This document shows positions 1-7,825 of a stretch of DNA of 64,000 nucleotides, one piece after another. Every line of letters begins with the position of its first letter. Within the stretch, counting starts at the first letter, position 1. Below the pieces are notes generated by a model. The model saw only the letters and a list, made by a program, of their open reading frames with translations, did no database searches and had not been told where the DNA came from. Position numbers and translations under genes: made by a program. The stretch lies in contig NZ_JAFBBR010000001.1 of assembly GCF_016907295.1 (NCBI RefSeq), forward strand, positions 1,922,001-1,986,000, read 5' to 3'. This DNA comes from Microbacterium dextranolyticum (GTDB lineage Bacteria; Actinomycetota; Actinomycetes; Actinomycetales; Microbacteriaceae).

Positions 1-328
1 AGCGGTCGTCCGCGATGCGGTAGACGATGACGTCGTCGATGACGCCTCCGGCCTCGTCGAGCAGCAGCGAGTACTTCGCCTTGCCGTTACTCATGGCCGA
101 GACGCGGCCCGCGAGGGAATAGTCGAGGAAGGCTGCGGCACCCGAGCCGGTCACCAGGAACTCGGCCATGTGCGAGATGTCGAACAGTCCCGCCGCCGTG
201 CGGACGGCGTGGTGCTCGGCGAGGTCCGAGCCGTAGCGCACGGGCATCGACCACCCGCCGAAGTCGGTGAAGGCGGCGCCGAGCGCCGCGTGGCGGTCGT
301 GGAGCGGGGTGGTGCGAAGGTCGGACAC
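1..328 (-). CDS. gcvT: Aminomethyltransferase (glycine cleavage T protein), N-terminal part
   Basis: The T protein takes the aminomethyl group from lipoylated H protein and passes the one-carbon unit to tetrahydrofolate, releasing ammonia, in the cytosolic glycine cleavage system. About 109 codons are visible before the window edge cuts the gene. They show the family's N-terminal features: TPLHDRHAALGAAF, the FGGWSMPVRY block near residue 25, and FDISHMAEF. The GTG at 328 gives MSDLRTTPLHD, the usual start for this family. A tandem glycine riboswitch lies directly upstream on the same strand, which independently supports the call and implies induction by glycine. The rest of the gene, and probably other gcv genes, lie left of the window. 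Confidence 0.93.
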   Translation of the reverse strand, partial: MSDLRTTPLHDRHAALGAAFTDFGGWSMPVRYGSDLAEHHAVRTAAGLFDISHMAEFLVTGSGAAAFLDYSLAGRVSAMSNGKAKYSLLLDEAGGVIDDVIVYRIADDR

Positions 329-380
329 GAGTTCTCCCCGGAATCGGGCGGGCGGATGCCGGGACCGGCATCCGGGAACT

Positions 381-590
381 CCCCCTCTGTCATGGGCCTG
401 AGAGTTTCACCCGATAGGTGCGCGGCGACGCACGTGCGGGCTTTCACCGTCGGCGGATCCCCTCACTGCGAGGATCGCTTTCCAGAGCGGCCGGACGCGG
501 GCGGTACGCGGACCTGAGAGATTGGCGGGGAGGCTTGCTCCTTCGGTGCCCGGATCCTCGAGAAACGCTGGATGCCGGGGCTCTCCCGCA
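381..590 (-). promoter_or_regulatory. Tandem glycine riboswitch upstream of gcvT
   Basis: Read on the minus strand, this leader has both glycine aptamers in order. The first runs from GGGAGAGCC through CACCGAAGGAGCAA to AATCTCTCAGG. A short linker follows, then the second aptamer with GGAAAGCG, GGTGAAACTCTCAGG and GACAGAGGGGGA. These are the conserved sequence blocks of the glycine (gcvT) motif. It ends about 50 bases before the gcvT GTG. Known examples switch glycine cleavage genes on when glycine is abundant. The short distance to the start suggests the switch acts on translation or on a nearby terminator, but I did not identify the expression platform. Confidence 0.93.
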
Positions 591-623
591 CACGTCATGC
601 GGCCTGTCTTCAGTTGCCCTGAC

Positions 624-629
624 AGCATA
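624..629 (-). promoter_or_regulatory. Candidate -10 box for the riboswitch-gcvT transcript
   Basis: On the minus strand a TATGCT hexamer lies about 34 bases upstream of the first glycine aptamer, a sensible position for a sigma-A type -10. No convincing -35 is visible, so this is only a candidate. Confidence 0.4.
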
Positions 630-664
630 GCGTCGACGCCGCCCGGGCACGGGTCGGATTCTGC

Positions 665-1867
665 TCAGCGCGTGCAGGTGCCGGGCGGAACCGCGGGCGA
701 ATCGGCATCCACCGAAGCGAGCGCGGGACGCAGCTCTGCGGTCGTCATGGCGTATCCGCGCTCGTCGGTCCCCGTCCCCCGCGCGAACACGACCCCGATG
801 ACCCCGCCGTCGCCGTCGAGCAACGGCCCGCCGGAGTTCCCCGGCTGCACGTCGGCGGCGAGCGCGTAGATCTCCCGCGGCGCAGACGAGGTGTCGTAGA
901 TGTCGGGGACCGGGACGGACGCCACCGAGAGCACCGCCGCGGGAACGCTCGTGAACGGTCCGCCGTGCGGTTACCCCTGGACCGCGGCCTGCGTCCCCGG
1001 AGCTGCCGGATCGTCGATCGCGAGAGGCGCGCCCCCGAGGTCGCCCACCGCGATGACGGCGAGGTCGCCGACCGGGTCGAAGTACACGATGCGGCCTTCT
1101 CCGGCCCGCCCACCGGGCAGCTCGACGACGGGCGCGTCCACCCCGGCCACGACGTGCGCGTTGGTGACGACCAGCCCCGGCGCCGCGACGAACCCCGAGC
1201 CCGTCATGGAAACGCCGCACGCGTACGCCGTGCCGCTCACGCGGGCGACGGATGCCGCCGCCGCCTGCAGTTCCGGGTCGTCGAGGGAGACCGGCGGCGC
1301 GGTCGGCGTCACCACCGTGCCGATCGCCGCCTCGAGGCGCGGAAGCCCATCGGAGAGGAACGCTCCGCGAGCCGCAGCGAGTGCCTCGTCGACCGGGGCG
1401 GGCGTGAGGTCGTCGATGAAGCGGATCACGCGCGACGACGACACGGCCGAGGAGACGCCGGGGATGCCGGCGGCGCCGAGCCCCGCGCCGACGAGCAGGA
1501 GCACGAGGGCCGTTGCCCCCAGGCTGAGCACGCCGCCCAGGAAGCGTTCCAGACCACGCAGCTTGATGCGGTCGACGCCCCGTCGGATCACGTGCCCGAC
1601 GGCTGCTCCGCCCGCCGCGCCCAGCACGACGAGACCGATCGCCCCGGCGGCGAGGGCCGCCGATCGCCATCCTCCCGAGGGGAGCACGTCAGCCAGCCAG
1701 GGCGTTGCCAGCGGCAGCAGCCACAGCGCCGCCGCGGCGCCCAGCACCATGCCGACGACGGACCCGAGGCTCGCGAAGAAGCCGCGGGCCAGGCCCGAGA
1801 CGAACGCCGCGACGAGCGCGACGATGGCGATGACGTCCACGATCAGCACGATGCGTCCCCCGTCCAC
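665..1867 (-). pseudogene. MarP-like membrane serine protease (CvpA + trypsin-like), interrupted by in-frame TAA
   Basis: The intact product would be about 400 residues: a four-helix CvpA-type membrane domain (about residues 5-130), a linker, and a periplasmic chymotrypsin-fold protease, as in mycobacterial MarP (acid and oxidative stress resistance). His238 in VVTNAHVVAG and Asp268 in DPVGDLAVIAV are present. Codon 299 (bases 973-971) is TAA. Translation resumes in the same frame with PHGGPFTSVPAAVLSVA and reaches the catalytic Ser345 in VQPGNSGGPLL before the natural stop. The family normally has VQGYP here, so a single TAC-to-TAA change explains the break. As it stands the 298-residue product lacks the nucleophile. 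It could be a true null mutation or a base-call error. The start is the GTG at 1867. Confidence 0.85.
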
Positions 1868-1937
1868 GGTAGGTCCCCACCGTACGGCGTCGACCCTGCG
1901 GATCGTCTGTATCCGCAGGTTGTTCCGACATCGCGGT

Positions 1938-1967
1938 TTGGTGTTCAGGTCACTGCGACTCTAAGAT
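1938..1967 (+). promoter_or_regulatory. Candidate promoter of the nrtR-nadABC operon
   Basis: TTGGTG (1938-1943) and TAAGAT (1962-1967) are 18 bases apart, a reasonable -35/-10 pair just ahead of the first gene. Only three of six -35 bases match the consensus. Confidence 0.45.
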
Positions 1968-1983
1968 CGCTGACGAGGTTATG

Positions 1984-1994
1984 GTCATCATGAC
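1984..1994. promoter_or_regulatory. Candidate NrtR operator (perfect 11-bp palindrome)
   Basis: GTCAT-C-ATGAC is a perfect palindrome sitting directly on the nrtR start codon, just downstream of the candidate -10. NrtR proteins are known to bind palindromes with TGTCA/TGACA-like half sites in front of NAD genes, so this is a plausible autoregulatory operator. Position and symmetry are seen; binding is inferred. Confidence 0.5.
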
Positions 1995-2709
1995 AAGAAC
2001 AGATCCCCCGCGCGACGTCATCCGGGTCGCCGTGTCCACGGTGATCTTCAGCCTGCGCCGCGACCGCCCCGGCGCACCGGCGTCGGTCGTCCTGCCACTC
2101 GTGCGCCGCACGCGGAATCCGCACGAAGGACTGTGGGCCCTCCCCGGCGGCTGGCTCGACGCCACGGAGCAACTCGAGACGGCGGCATCGCGAACGCTCG
2201 CCGAGACCACGGGCCTCGCTCCGAGCTACCTCGAGCAGCTCTACGCCTTCGGCGACGTCGGGCGCTCATCCGATCGCGTCGTCTCGATCGTCTACTGGGC
2301 ACTCCTGCGTGAAGGCGCGCAGCTGCCCGAAGATGCCGAGAACGTCGCGTGGTTCGACGCGGCACACCTGCCCCCGCTGGCCTTCGACCACAACCACATC
2401 GTCGAGTACGCCCTGTGGCGCCTGCGCAACAAGGTGGGCTACAGCCGGATCGCCCACGGGCTGCTGCCCGACCTGTTCACCCTCGCCGACCTGCGCGAGG
2501 TGTACGAGGCCATTCTCGACCGCGACCTCGACCCGGCGAACTTCCGCCGACAGGTCGAGAACTCCGGCACCCTCATCCCGACCGACCGTTTCCGCACCGG
2601 CAGTCACCGACCGGCCCGGCTCTACCGCTACAACCAGGACGTCGAGCTCGCCGAACGCGGGCCCCTGCGCGATCCCTCTCCCACCCGACACCAGAAGGCG
2701 GCGTCATGA
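1990..2709 (+). CDS. nrtR: NrtR-type Nudix-related transcriptional regulator of NAD synthesis
   Basis: A 239-residue protein with an N-terminal Nudix-like domain (about residues 10-140) and a C-terminal winged helix. The Nudix region has GLWALPGGWLD followed by a helix reading ETAASRTLAETTGL. The winged-helix region includes LFTLADLREVYEAIL and FRRQVENSGTL. This is the NrtR layout. In NrtR the Nudix fold senses ADP-ribose derivatives, and the protein represses NAD biosynthesis genes. Its place as first gene of nadA-nadB-nadC fits exactly. The GAGG at 1975-1978 is too close to an upstream in-frame ATG (1981) but workable for the ATG at 1990, so I chose 1990. It overlaps nadA by ATGA. Confidence 0.88.
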   Translation: MTRTDPPRDVIRVAVSTVIFSLRRDRPGAPASVVLPLVRRTRNPHEGLWALPGGWLDATEQLETAASRTLAETTGLAPSYLEQLYAFGDVGRSSDRVVSIVYWALLREGAQLPEDAENVAWFDAAHLPPLAFDHNHIVEYALWRLRNKVGYSRIAHGLLPDLFTLADLREVYEAILDRDLDPANFRRQVENSGTLIPTDRFRTGSHRPARLYRYNQDVELAERGPLRDPSPTRHQKAAS

Positions 2710-4013
2710 CATCCCTCACCCTGCACCCCCGCCCGCTCGACCCGAGCGTCGACCACGGCATCCAGGCGATCGTCGCCGGCGCCTCGACGTCCGAGACGTG
2801 CAACACGGAGCTCGCGGCCGGCCCCTGGGACTTCGACGCCCGCCCCGGTTACGGCCCGGGATCGTCGATGGGCGACGTCATCCCGACGGGTGCCCCGCGA
2901 CAGGGTGAGCTTCCCGCGGAATACCGCGAGGCATCCGAGCTCGAACTGCACGCGCGGATCACCGCGGCCAAGACGACACTGGCCGACCGCGTCGTCGTCC
3001 TCGGCCACTTCTACCAGCGCGAAGAGGTCGTCACCCACGCCGACTACGTCGGCGACTCGTTCCAGCTCGCGAACGCCGCGCTCGAGCATCCGGATGCCGA
3101 GGCGATCGTCTTCTGCGGCGTGCACTTCATGGCCGAGACCGCCGACCTGCTCTCCCGGCCCGAGCAGTCCGTGATCCTGCCGAACCTCGCGGCGGGATGC
3201 TCGATGGCCGACATGGCCTCGATCGACGAGGTCGAGGACTGCTGGGAGCAGCTGACCGAGCTCTACGGCCCGCTCGACGAGGTCGATGCCGACGGGCTCG
3301 TCCCCGTCGTCCCCGTGACGTACATGAACTCGTCCGCGGCGATCAAGGGCTTCGTCGGCCGTCACGGCGGGATCGTCTGCACGTCCTCGAACGCGCGCAC
3401 GGTGCTGGAGTGGGCGTTCGCGCGCGGGCGCCGCGTGCTCTTCTTCCCCGATCAGCACCTCGGCCGCAACACGGCGAAGGCGATGGGGGTGGCGCTCGCG
3501 CAGATGCCGATGTGGAATCCGCGCAAGCCGCTCGGAGGATCATCCGAGGCGGACCTCGCCGATGCCCGCGTGATCCTCTGGCACGGTTTCTGCTCCGTGC
3601 ACCGCCGGTTCACGGTCGACCAGATCGACCGGGCCCGCGCCGAGCACCCGGGAGTCCGCGTGATCGTGCACCCCGAGTGCCCGATGGCGGTGGTGGATGC
3701 CGCCGACGAGGCCGGATCCACGGACTACATCCGCAAGGCCATCGCCGCGGCGACCGAGCCCACGACCTTCGCGATCGGCACGGAGATCAACCTCGTGCAG
3801 CGACTGGCCGCCGAGCACCCGCAGCACGAGATCTTCTGCCTCGACCCCGTCGTGTGCCCGTGCTCGACGATGTACCGGATCCACCCGGGGTATCTCGCGT
3901 GGGTTCTGGAGGCGCTCGTGGCCGGCGAGGTCGTCAACCGGATCACCGTGCCGGGAGACGTCGCCGCACCCGCACGGCGGGCCCTCGAGCGGATGCTGGC
4001 GGCCCGCCCGTGA
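2706..4013 (+). CDS. nadA: Quinolinate synthase A
   Basis: NadA condenses iminoaspartate, made by NadB, with dihydroxyacetone phosphate to give quinolinate, using a [4Fe-4S] cluster. The 435-residue protein has the family signatures: GHFYQREEVV (about 100), FCGVHFMAE with Cys137, VCTSSNA with Cys225, FFPDQHLGRNTA (about 246), HPECP (322-326) and CPCSTMYR (384-391). In the family the cluster is held by one cysteine from each of three such blocks, and all are present. The ATG at 2706 overlaps the nrtR stop, indicating translational coupling. The first 70 residues are a poorly conserved extension, common in actinobacterial NadA. Repression by NrtR is likely. Confidence 0.97.
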   Translation: MTSLTLHPRPLDPSVDHGIQAIVAGASTSETCNTELAAGPWDFDARPGYGPGSSMGDVIPTGAPRQGELPAEYREASELELHARITAAKTTLADRVVVLGHFYQREEVVTHADYVGDSFQLANAALEHPDAEAIVFCGVHFMAETADLLSRPEQSVILPNLAAGCSMADMASIDEVEDCWEQLTELYGPLDEVDADGLVPVVPVTYMNSSAAIKGFVGRHGGIVCTSSNARTVLEWAFARGRRVLFFPDQHLGRNTAKAMGVALAQMPMWNPRKPLGGSSEADLADARVILWHGFCSVHRRFTVDQIDRARAEHPGVRVIVHPECPMAVVDAADEAGSTDYIRKAIAAATEPTTFAIGTEINLVQRLAAEHPQHEIFCLDPVVCPCSTMYRIHPGYLAWVLEALVAGEVVNRITVPGDVAAPARRALERMLAARP

Positions 4014-5809
4014 GCGCGCACGGGCCTCGGCAGACGGCGGTGGTCGTCGTCGGCTCCGGGATCGCCGGGCTCGTCGCGGCGCTGCACGCGGCGGCATCCG
4101 GCTGCACCGTCACGCTCGTCACGAAGGATGTCCTCGAGCAGGCCAACACCCGCTTCGCGCAGGGCGGCATCGCCGGCGTGATGTTCGACGACGACAGCGT
4201 CACGGCGCACGTACGCGACACCCTCGAGGCCGGAGCGGGGCTCTGCGACCCCGAAGCGGTGCGCGTGCTCGTGACCGAGGGCCCGGACCGCATCCGCGAG
4301 CTGATCGACCTCGGGGTCGCGTTCGACCGCACCCCGGACGGCACCTTCGTGCGCGGCCTCGAGGCGGCGCACTCCTATCCGCGGGTGCTGCATGCGGGCG
4401 GCGATGCCACGGGCACCGCGATCGAGCGCGCACTCGTGGCGCGGCTGCGCGCGAGCGGCGTGCGCATCGTCGAGCACGCCTTCCTCGTCGATCTCGTGAC
4501 GGACGGAGGCCGCGCCACCGGCCTCGATCTGCGGGTCGACGACGGCGTGCTCGACCGAACGCCCTCGCGGCAGCGTCTGATGGCCGATGCCGTGGTCCTC
4601 GCGACCGGGGGTGCCGGACGTCTCTACGCGCACACCACGAACCCGCCCGTCGCGACGGGCGACGGCATCGCTGCGGCCCTGCGCGCGGGCGCCCGTGTGG
4701 CCGACCTGGAATTCGTGCAGTTCCACCCCACCGTCCTCCCCGTGAGCATCGGCGCCGACGGCGCCGGTTCGGAGCCGTTCCTCGTCTCGGAGGCCGTTCG
4801 CGGCGAGGGCGCCGTCCTGCGCGACGAACAGGGACGTCGGTTCATGATCGACGTGCACCCCGACGCCGAGCTCGCACCCCGCGACGTGGTCGCCCGCGCC
4901 ATCGCCGAGGTCATGGCGACACAGGGTGGGCGCCCGGTACTGCTGGATGCCACCGCCATCGGCCCCGACGGCGGTTCGAGCGCGAAGCGCACGGCGTCCT
5001 TCCTCGCGCGGCGCTTCCCCACGATCGACGCGGCGGTCCGCACCCGCGGATTCGACTGGGCCCGCGAAGCGGTGCCCGTCACGCCCGCGGCCCACTACCT
5101 CATGGGCGGAGTCGCGACCGACCTGCACGGACGGACCTCACTCCCCGGCCTGTACGCCGTCGGCGAGGTCGCGCGCACCGGTGTCCACGGCGCCAACCGC
5201 CTCGCGTCGAACTCGCTGTTAGAAGGAGCCGTCTTCGGTGCGCGGGCCGGCGACATCATCGCCCGCGATGCGGCATCCGGTGCGTGGCCCGTGGCCGCCG
5301 GTGCGCCGCGCTCCGCTGGGCCGACCGTCACCTCGGGGCACGCCGGCACCGCGCCGCACGGCGGCGCCGACATCATCACCGAGGGCTCTGCGGCGCACGC
5401 CGCCGCCCTGCCCGTCGCTCCGTTCTCGCGCACCGCGCTGCAGGAGCTCATGTGGCGCGATGCCGGGCTCGTGCGTGACGGCGCGGGGCTCGCACATGCG
5501 GCATCCGTCATCGATGCCTGGCTGCGCGCCGACCGCCACTCGGCGACCGTTGCCGCGCTCGAGGACGAGAACCTGCTGCAGGTGGCCGCGGCAGTCGTGG
5601 CCGCCGCCATCGCCCGCCCTGTGTCCGTCGGCGCGCACGCGCGTCGCGACCAGGTCGCTCCCGAACCGCAGGAGAGGCGGCCGCAATCCGAGGGAGAAAG
5701 CCCCGAATCGCCCGTTCTCGACTCCGTGCTCCTGCCGTTCGGCGCGCTGAGCGACCGGGATGCCGCCGTCGACGGCAAGGCGCGTGGTCTCGCAAAGGCG
5801 ACCCGCTGA
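4010..5809 (+). CDS. nadB: L-aspartate oxidase
   Basis: NadB oxidises L-aspartate to iminoaspartate with FAD, the first step of de novo NAD synthesis. The FAD dinucleotide motif VVVGSGIAGLVAALHA is at the N-terminus, followed by NTRFAQGGIAGV, the active-site stretch EFVQFHPTVLP, and the FAD-binding GVHGANRLASNSLLEG. A succinate-dehydrogenase-like helical C-terminus begins near LQELMWRDAGLVRDG. At 599 residues it is longer than the usual 520-540. An Ala/Gly-rich insert of about 50 residues follows the FAD domain, and there is an extra tail. It contains a TTA leucine codon at 5219-5221. The GTG at 4010 overlaps the nadA stop by four bases. Confidence 0.96.
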   Translation: MSAHGPRQTAVVVVGSGIAGLVAALHAAASGCTVTLVTKDVLEQANTRFAQGGIAGVMFDDDSVTAHVRDTLEAGAGLCDPEAVRVLVTEGPDRIRELIDLGVAFDRTPDGTFVRGLEAAHSYPRVLHAGGDATGTAIERALVARLRASGVRIVEHAFLVDLVTDGGRATGLDLRVDDGVLDRTPSRQRLMADAVVLATGGAGRLYAHTTNPPVATGDGIAAALRAGARVADLEFVQFHPTVLPVSIGADGAGSEPFLVSEAVRGEGAVLRDEQGRRFMIDVHPDAELAPRDVVARAIAEVMATQGGRPVLLDATAIGPDGGSSAKRTASFLARRFPTIDAAVRTRGFDWAREAVPVTPAAHYLMGGVATDLHGRTSLPGLYAVGEVARTGVHGANRLASNSLLEGAVFGARAGDIIARDAASGAWPVAAGAPRSAGPTVTSGHAGTAPHGGADIITEGSAAHAAALPVAPFSRTALQELMWRDAGLVRDGAGLAHAASVIDAWLRADRHSATVAALEDENLLQVAAAVVAAAIARPVSVGAHARRDQVAPEPQERRPQSEGESPESPVLDSVLLPFGALSDRDAAVDGKARGLAKATR

Positions 5810-6678
5810 TGCTCACCCGACACCACATCGACACCGTCGTCCGCGCCGCCCTCGACGAGGACGCCCCATGGGGAGATCTCACGAGCGAGACGCTGATCCC
5901 CGCGGATGCCGTCGCCACCGCCGAGCTGCGCGCGCGCGAGTCGGGCGTCTTCAGCGGCGGCGACGTGTTCGCCGCCGCATTCGTCCTCACCGACCCGCAG
6001 ATCGCCGTCGACCTGCGCATCGCTGATGGCGACGCGTTCGCGCCGGGCGACGTTCTCGCGAGCGTGTCGGGTCCCGCGCGCGGCATCCTCACCGCCGAGC
6101 GCATCGGGCTGAACTTCACACAGCGGATGTCCGGCATCGCGACGCTGACCGCGGCTTACGTCGCCGCCGTCGCGCACACCTCTGCCCGGATCGCCGACAC
6201 CCGCAAGACGACGCCCGGGTTGCGGCGCGTCGAGCGACATGCCGTCCGCAGCGGCGGGGGCCACAACCATCGGTTCAGCCTGTCCGACGCGGTGATGGCC
6301 AAAGACAACCATCTCGCGGTGCTCGCCGCGCGCCACGGATCGGTGTCGGCTGCGCTCCGCCACGCTCTCGAGGTCCTCCCCCACACGGCGCACGTCGAGG
6401 TCGAGGTCGACCGGCTCGACCAGCTCGACGAGGTGCTCGCGGTCACCGGCGGCGCCCGCGAGGTCGGAACGATCATGCTCGACAACTTCGGGCTCGACGA
6501 CCTGCGCACCGGCGTCACCCGCATCGCGGGGCGCGCGACGGTCGAAGCGTCCGGCGGCGTCTCGCTCGCCACGGTGGGTGCGATCGCCGAGACCGGTGTG
6601 GATGTCATCTCGGTCGGCGCCCTCACGCACTCGGCACGTGCTCTCGATCTCGGGCTCGACGTGCGCCTGGACGGCTGA
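5809..6678 (+). CDS. nadC: Nicotinate-nucleotide diphosphorylase (carboxylating), quinolinate phosphoribosyltransferase
   Basis: NadC joins quinolinate to PRPP and decarboxylates it to nicotinate mononucleotide. The 289-residue length is normal. Visible signatures are DEDAPWGDLTSE near the N-terminus, AERIGLNFTQRMSGIAT, ADTRKTTPGLR (substrate-binding Arg and Lys), GGGHNHRFSLSDAVMAKDNH, the EVEVDRLDQL strand and VEASGGVSL near the C-terminus. It starts at an ATG overlapping the nadB stop (TGATG at 5807-5811). With nadA and nadB it completes the aspartate-to-NaMN route, all under the likely control of NrtR. Confidence 0.97.
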   Translation: MLTRHHIDTVVRAALDEDAPWGDLTSETLIPADAVATAELRARESGVFSGGDVFAAAFVLTDPQIAVDLRIADGDAFAPGDVLASVSGPARGILTAERIGLNFTQRMSGIATLTAAYVAAVAHTSARIADTRKTTPGLRRVERHAVRSGGGHNHRFSLSDAVMAKDNHLAVLAARHGSVSAALRHALEVLPHTAHVEVEVDRLDQLDEVLAVTGGAREVGTIMLDNFGLDDLRTGVTRIAGRATVEASGGVSLATVGAIAETGVDVISVGALTHSARALDLGLDVRLDG

Positions 6679-6682
6679 CGAG

Positions 6683-7825
6683 GTGCTCTACCTCGACAAT
6701 GCCGCGACCACGCGCGTGCGTCCCGAGGTGCGCGAGGCGATGCTTCCGTACCTCGGCGATCGCTACGGCAACCCCTCCAGCCACCACACCGTCGGCGAGG
6801 CCGCCGCGCGAACGCTCACCGATGCGCGGCACCGGGTCGCGACCGCGCTCGGGGTCCGCCCCGCCGACGTCGTGTTCACGTCGGGGGGCACCGAGGCCGA
6901 CAACCTCGCCGTGAAGGGCCTCGCGATCGGGGCGGCACTGCGCCGGGGCATCCCGGTGCACGTCGTCACGTCGCAGATCGAGCACGAGGCGGTGCTCGCC
7001 TCGTGCGACTACCTCGAACGTGTGCACGGGTTCGCCGTCACCCGCGTCGGGGTCGATGCCGCGGGCACGATCGACCCCGATGCCGTCGCCGCGGCGATCC
7101 GCCCCGACACCGCCCTCGTGTCGATCGGGTACGCCAACAATGAGATCGGCACCGTTCAGGACGTGGAGTCCCTCGCGGCCGTGGCCCGCGCCGCCGGCGT
7201 CCCGCTGCATCTGGATGCCGTACAGGCGGCCGGCTGGCTGCCGCTGGCGGGAACCGGGGCCGACGCGCTGTCGCTCGCGGGCCACAAGATCGGCGCCCCG
7301 CAGGGCACCGGCGTACTGGCCGTGCGCGCCCGCCTCCCGCTCGAGCCGTTGCTGCACGGGGGCGGTCAGGAGCGCGACCGGCGCAGCGGCACGGAGAACC
7401 TCGCCGGTGCGGTCGCGTTCGCGACGGCCCTGGAGCTCGCCGAGGCAGAGCGAGCGGATGCCGCGCAGCGCGCCCGCTCGCTTCGTGACGCCTTCGTCGC
7501 ACGTGTCCTCGCCCTCGTGCCGACCGCTCGGCTCACGGGGCATCCGACACGGCGACTACCCGGCACCGCGAGCTTCACATTCTCGGGCACGAGCGGCGAA
7601 GCGGTTCTGCTGGAGCTCGAACGACGCGGCGTGGTGACCTCGAGCGGATCGGCCTGCGCCGCAGGAAGCGACGAGCCGTCGCACGTGCTGATCGCGTGCG
7701 GCATCGGCCCGACCACCGCGCAGACGGCGGTTCGCGTCACCCTCGCCCACGATCATGCGACACCGCTCGACGCGGTCGCCGACGCGCTGGCGGCCTCCGT
7801 CGCGGCGGTACGATCGAGCAGGTGA
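6683..7825 (+). CDS. Cysteine desulfurase (NifS/IscS-like)
   Basis: A 380-residue PLP-dependent enzyme that removes sulfur from cysteine for Fe-S cluster assembly. It opens with LYLDNAATTRVRPEV and has the PLP-binding lysine in SLAGHKIG (Lys202). The sulfur-carrying cysteine lies in SSGSACAAGS (Cys325). Lying four bases after nadC, it probably supplies the Fe-S cluster of NadA; nad operons in other bacteria often carry a dedicated NifS-like protein. No scaffold protein gene is adjacent. The GTG at 6683 gives the family-typical N-terminus. It overlaps the following glycosyltransferase by four bases. Confidence 0.92.
   Translation: MLYLDNAATTRVRPEVREAMLPYLGDRYGNPSSHHTVGEAAARTLTDARHRVATALGVRPADVVFTSGGTEADNLAVKGLAIGAALRRGIPVHVVTSQIEHEAVLASCDYLERVHGFAVTRVGVDAAGTIDPDAVAAAIRPDTALVSIGYANNEIGTVQDVESLAAVARAAGVPLHLDAVQAAGWLPLAGTGADALSLAGHKIGAPQGTGVLAVRARLPLEPLLHGGGQERDRRSGTENLAGAVAFATALELAEAERADAAQRARSLRDAFVARVLALVPTARLTGHPTRRLPGTASFTFSGTSGEAVLLELERRGVVTSSGSACAAGSDEPSHVLIACGIGPTTAQTAVRVTLAHDHATPLDAVADALAASVAAVRSSR

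Noticed and set aside
900..1993. Long plus-strand frames opposite the MarP-like gene
   Set aside because: They are Arg/Ala/Pro-rich antisense shadows typical of 70% GC DNA. The minus-strand frame has the recognisable protease.
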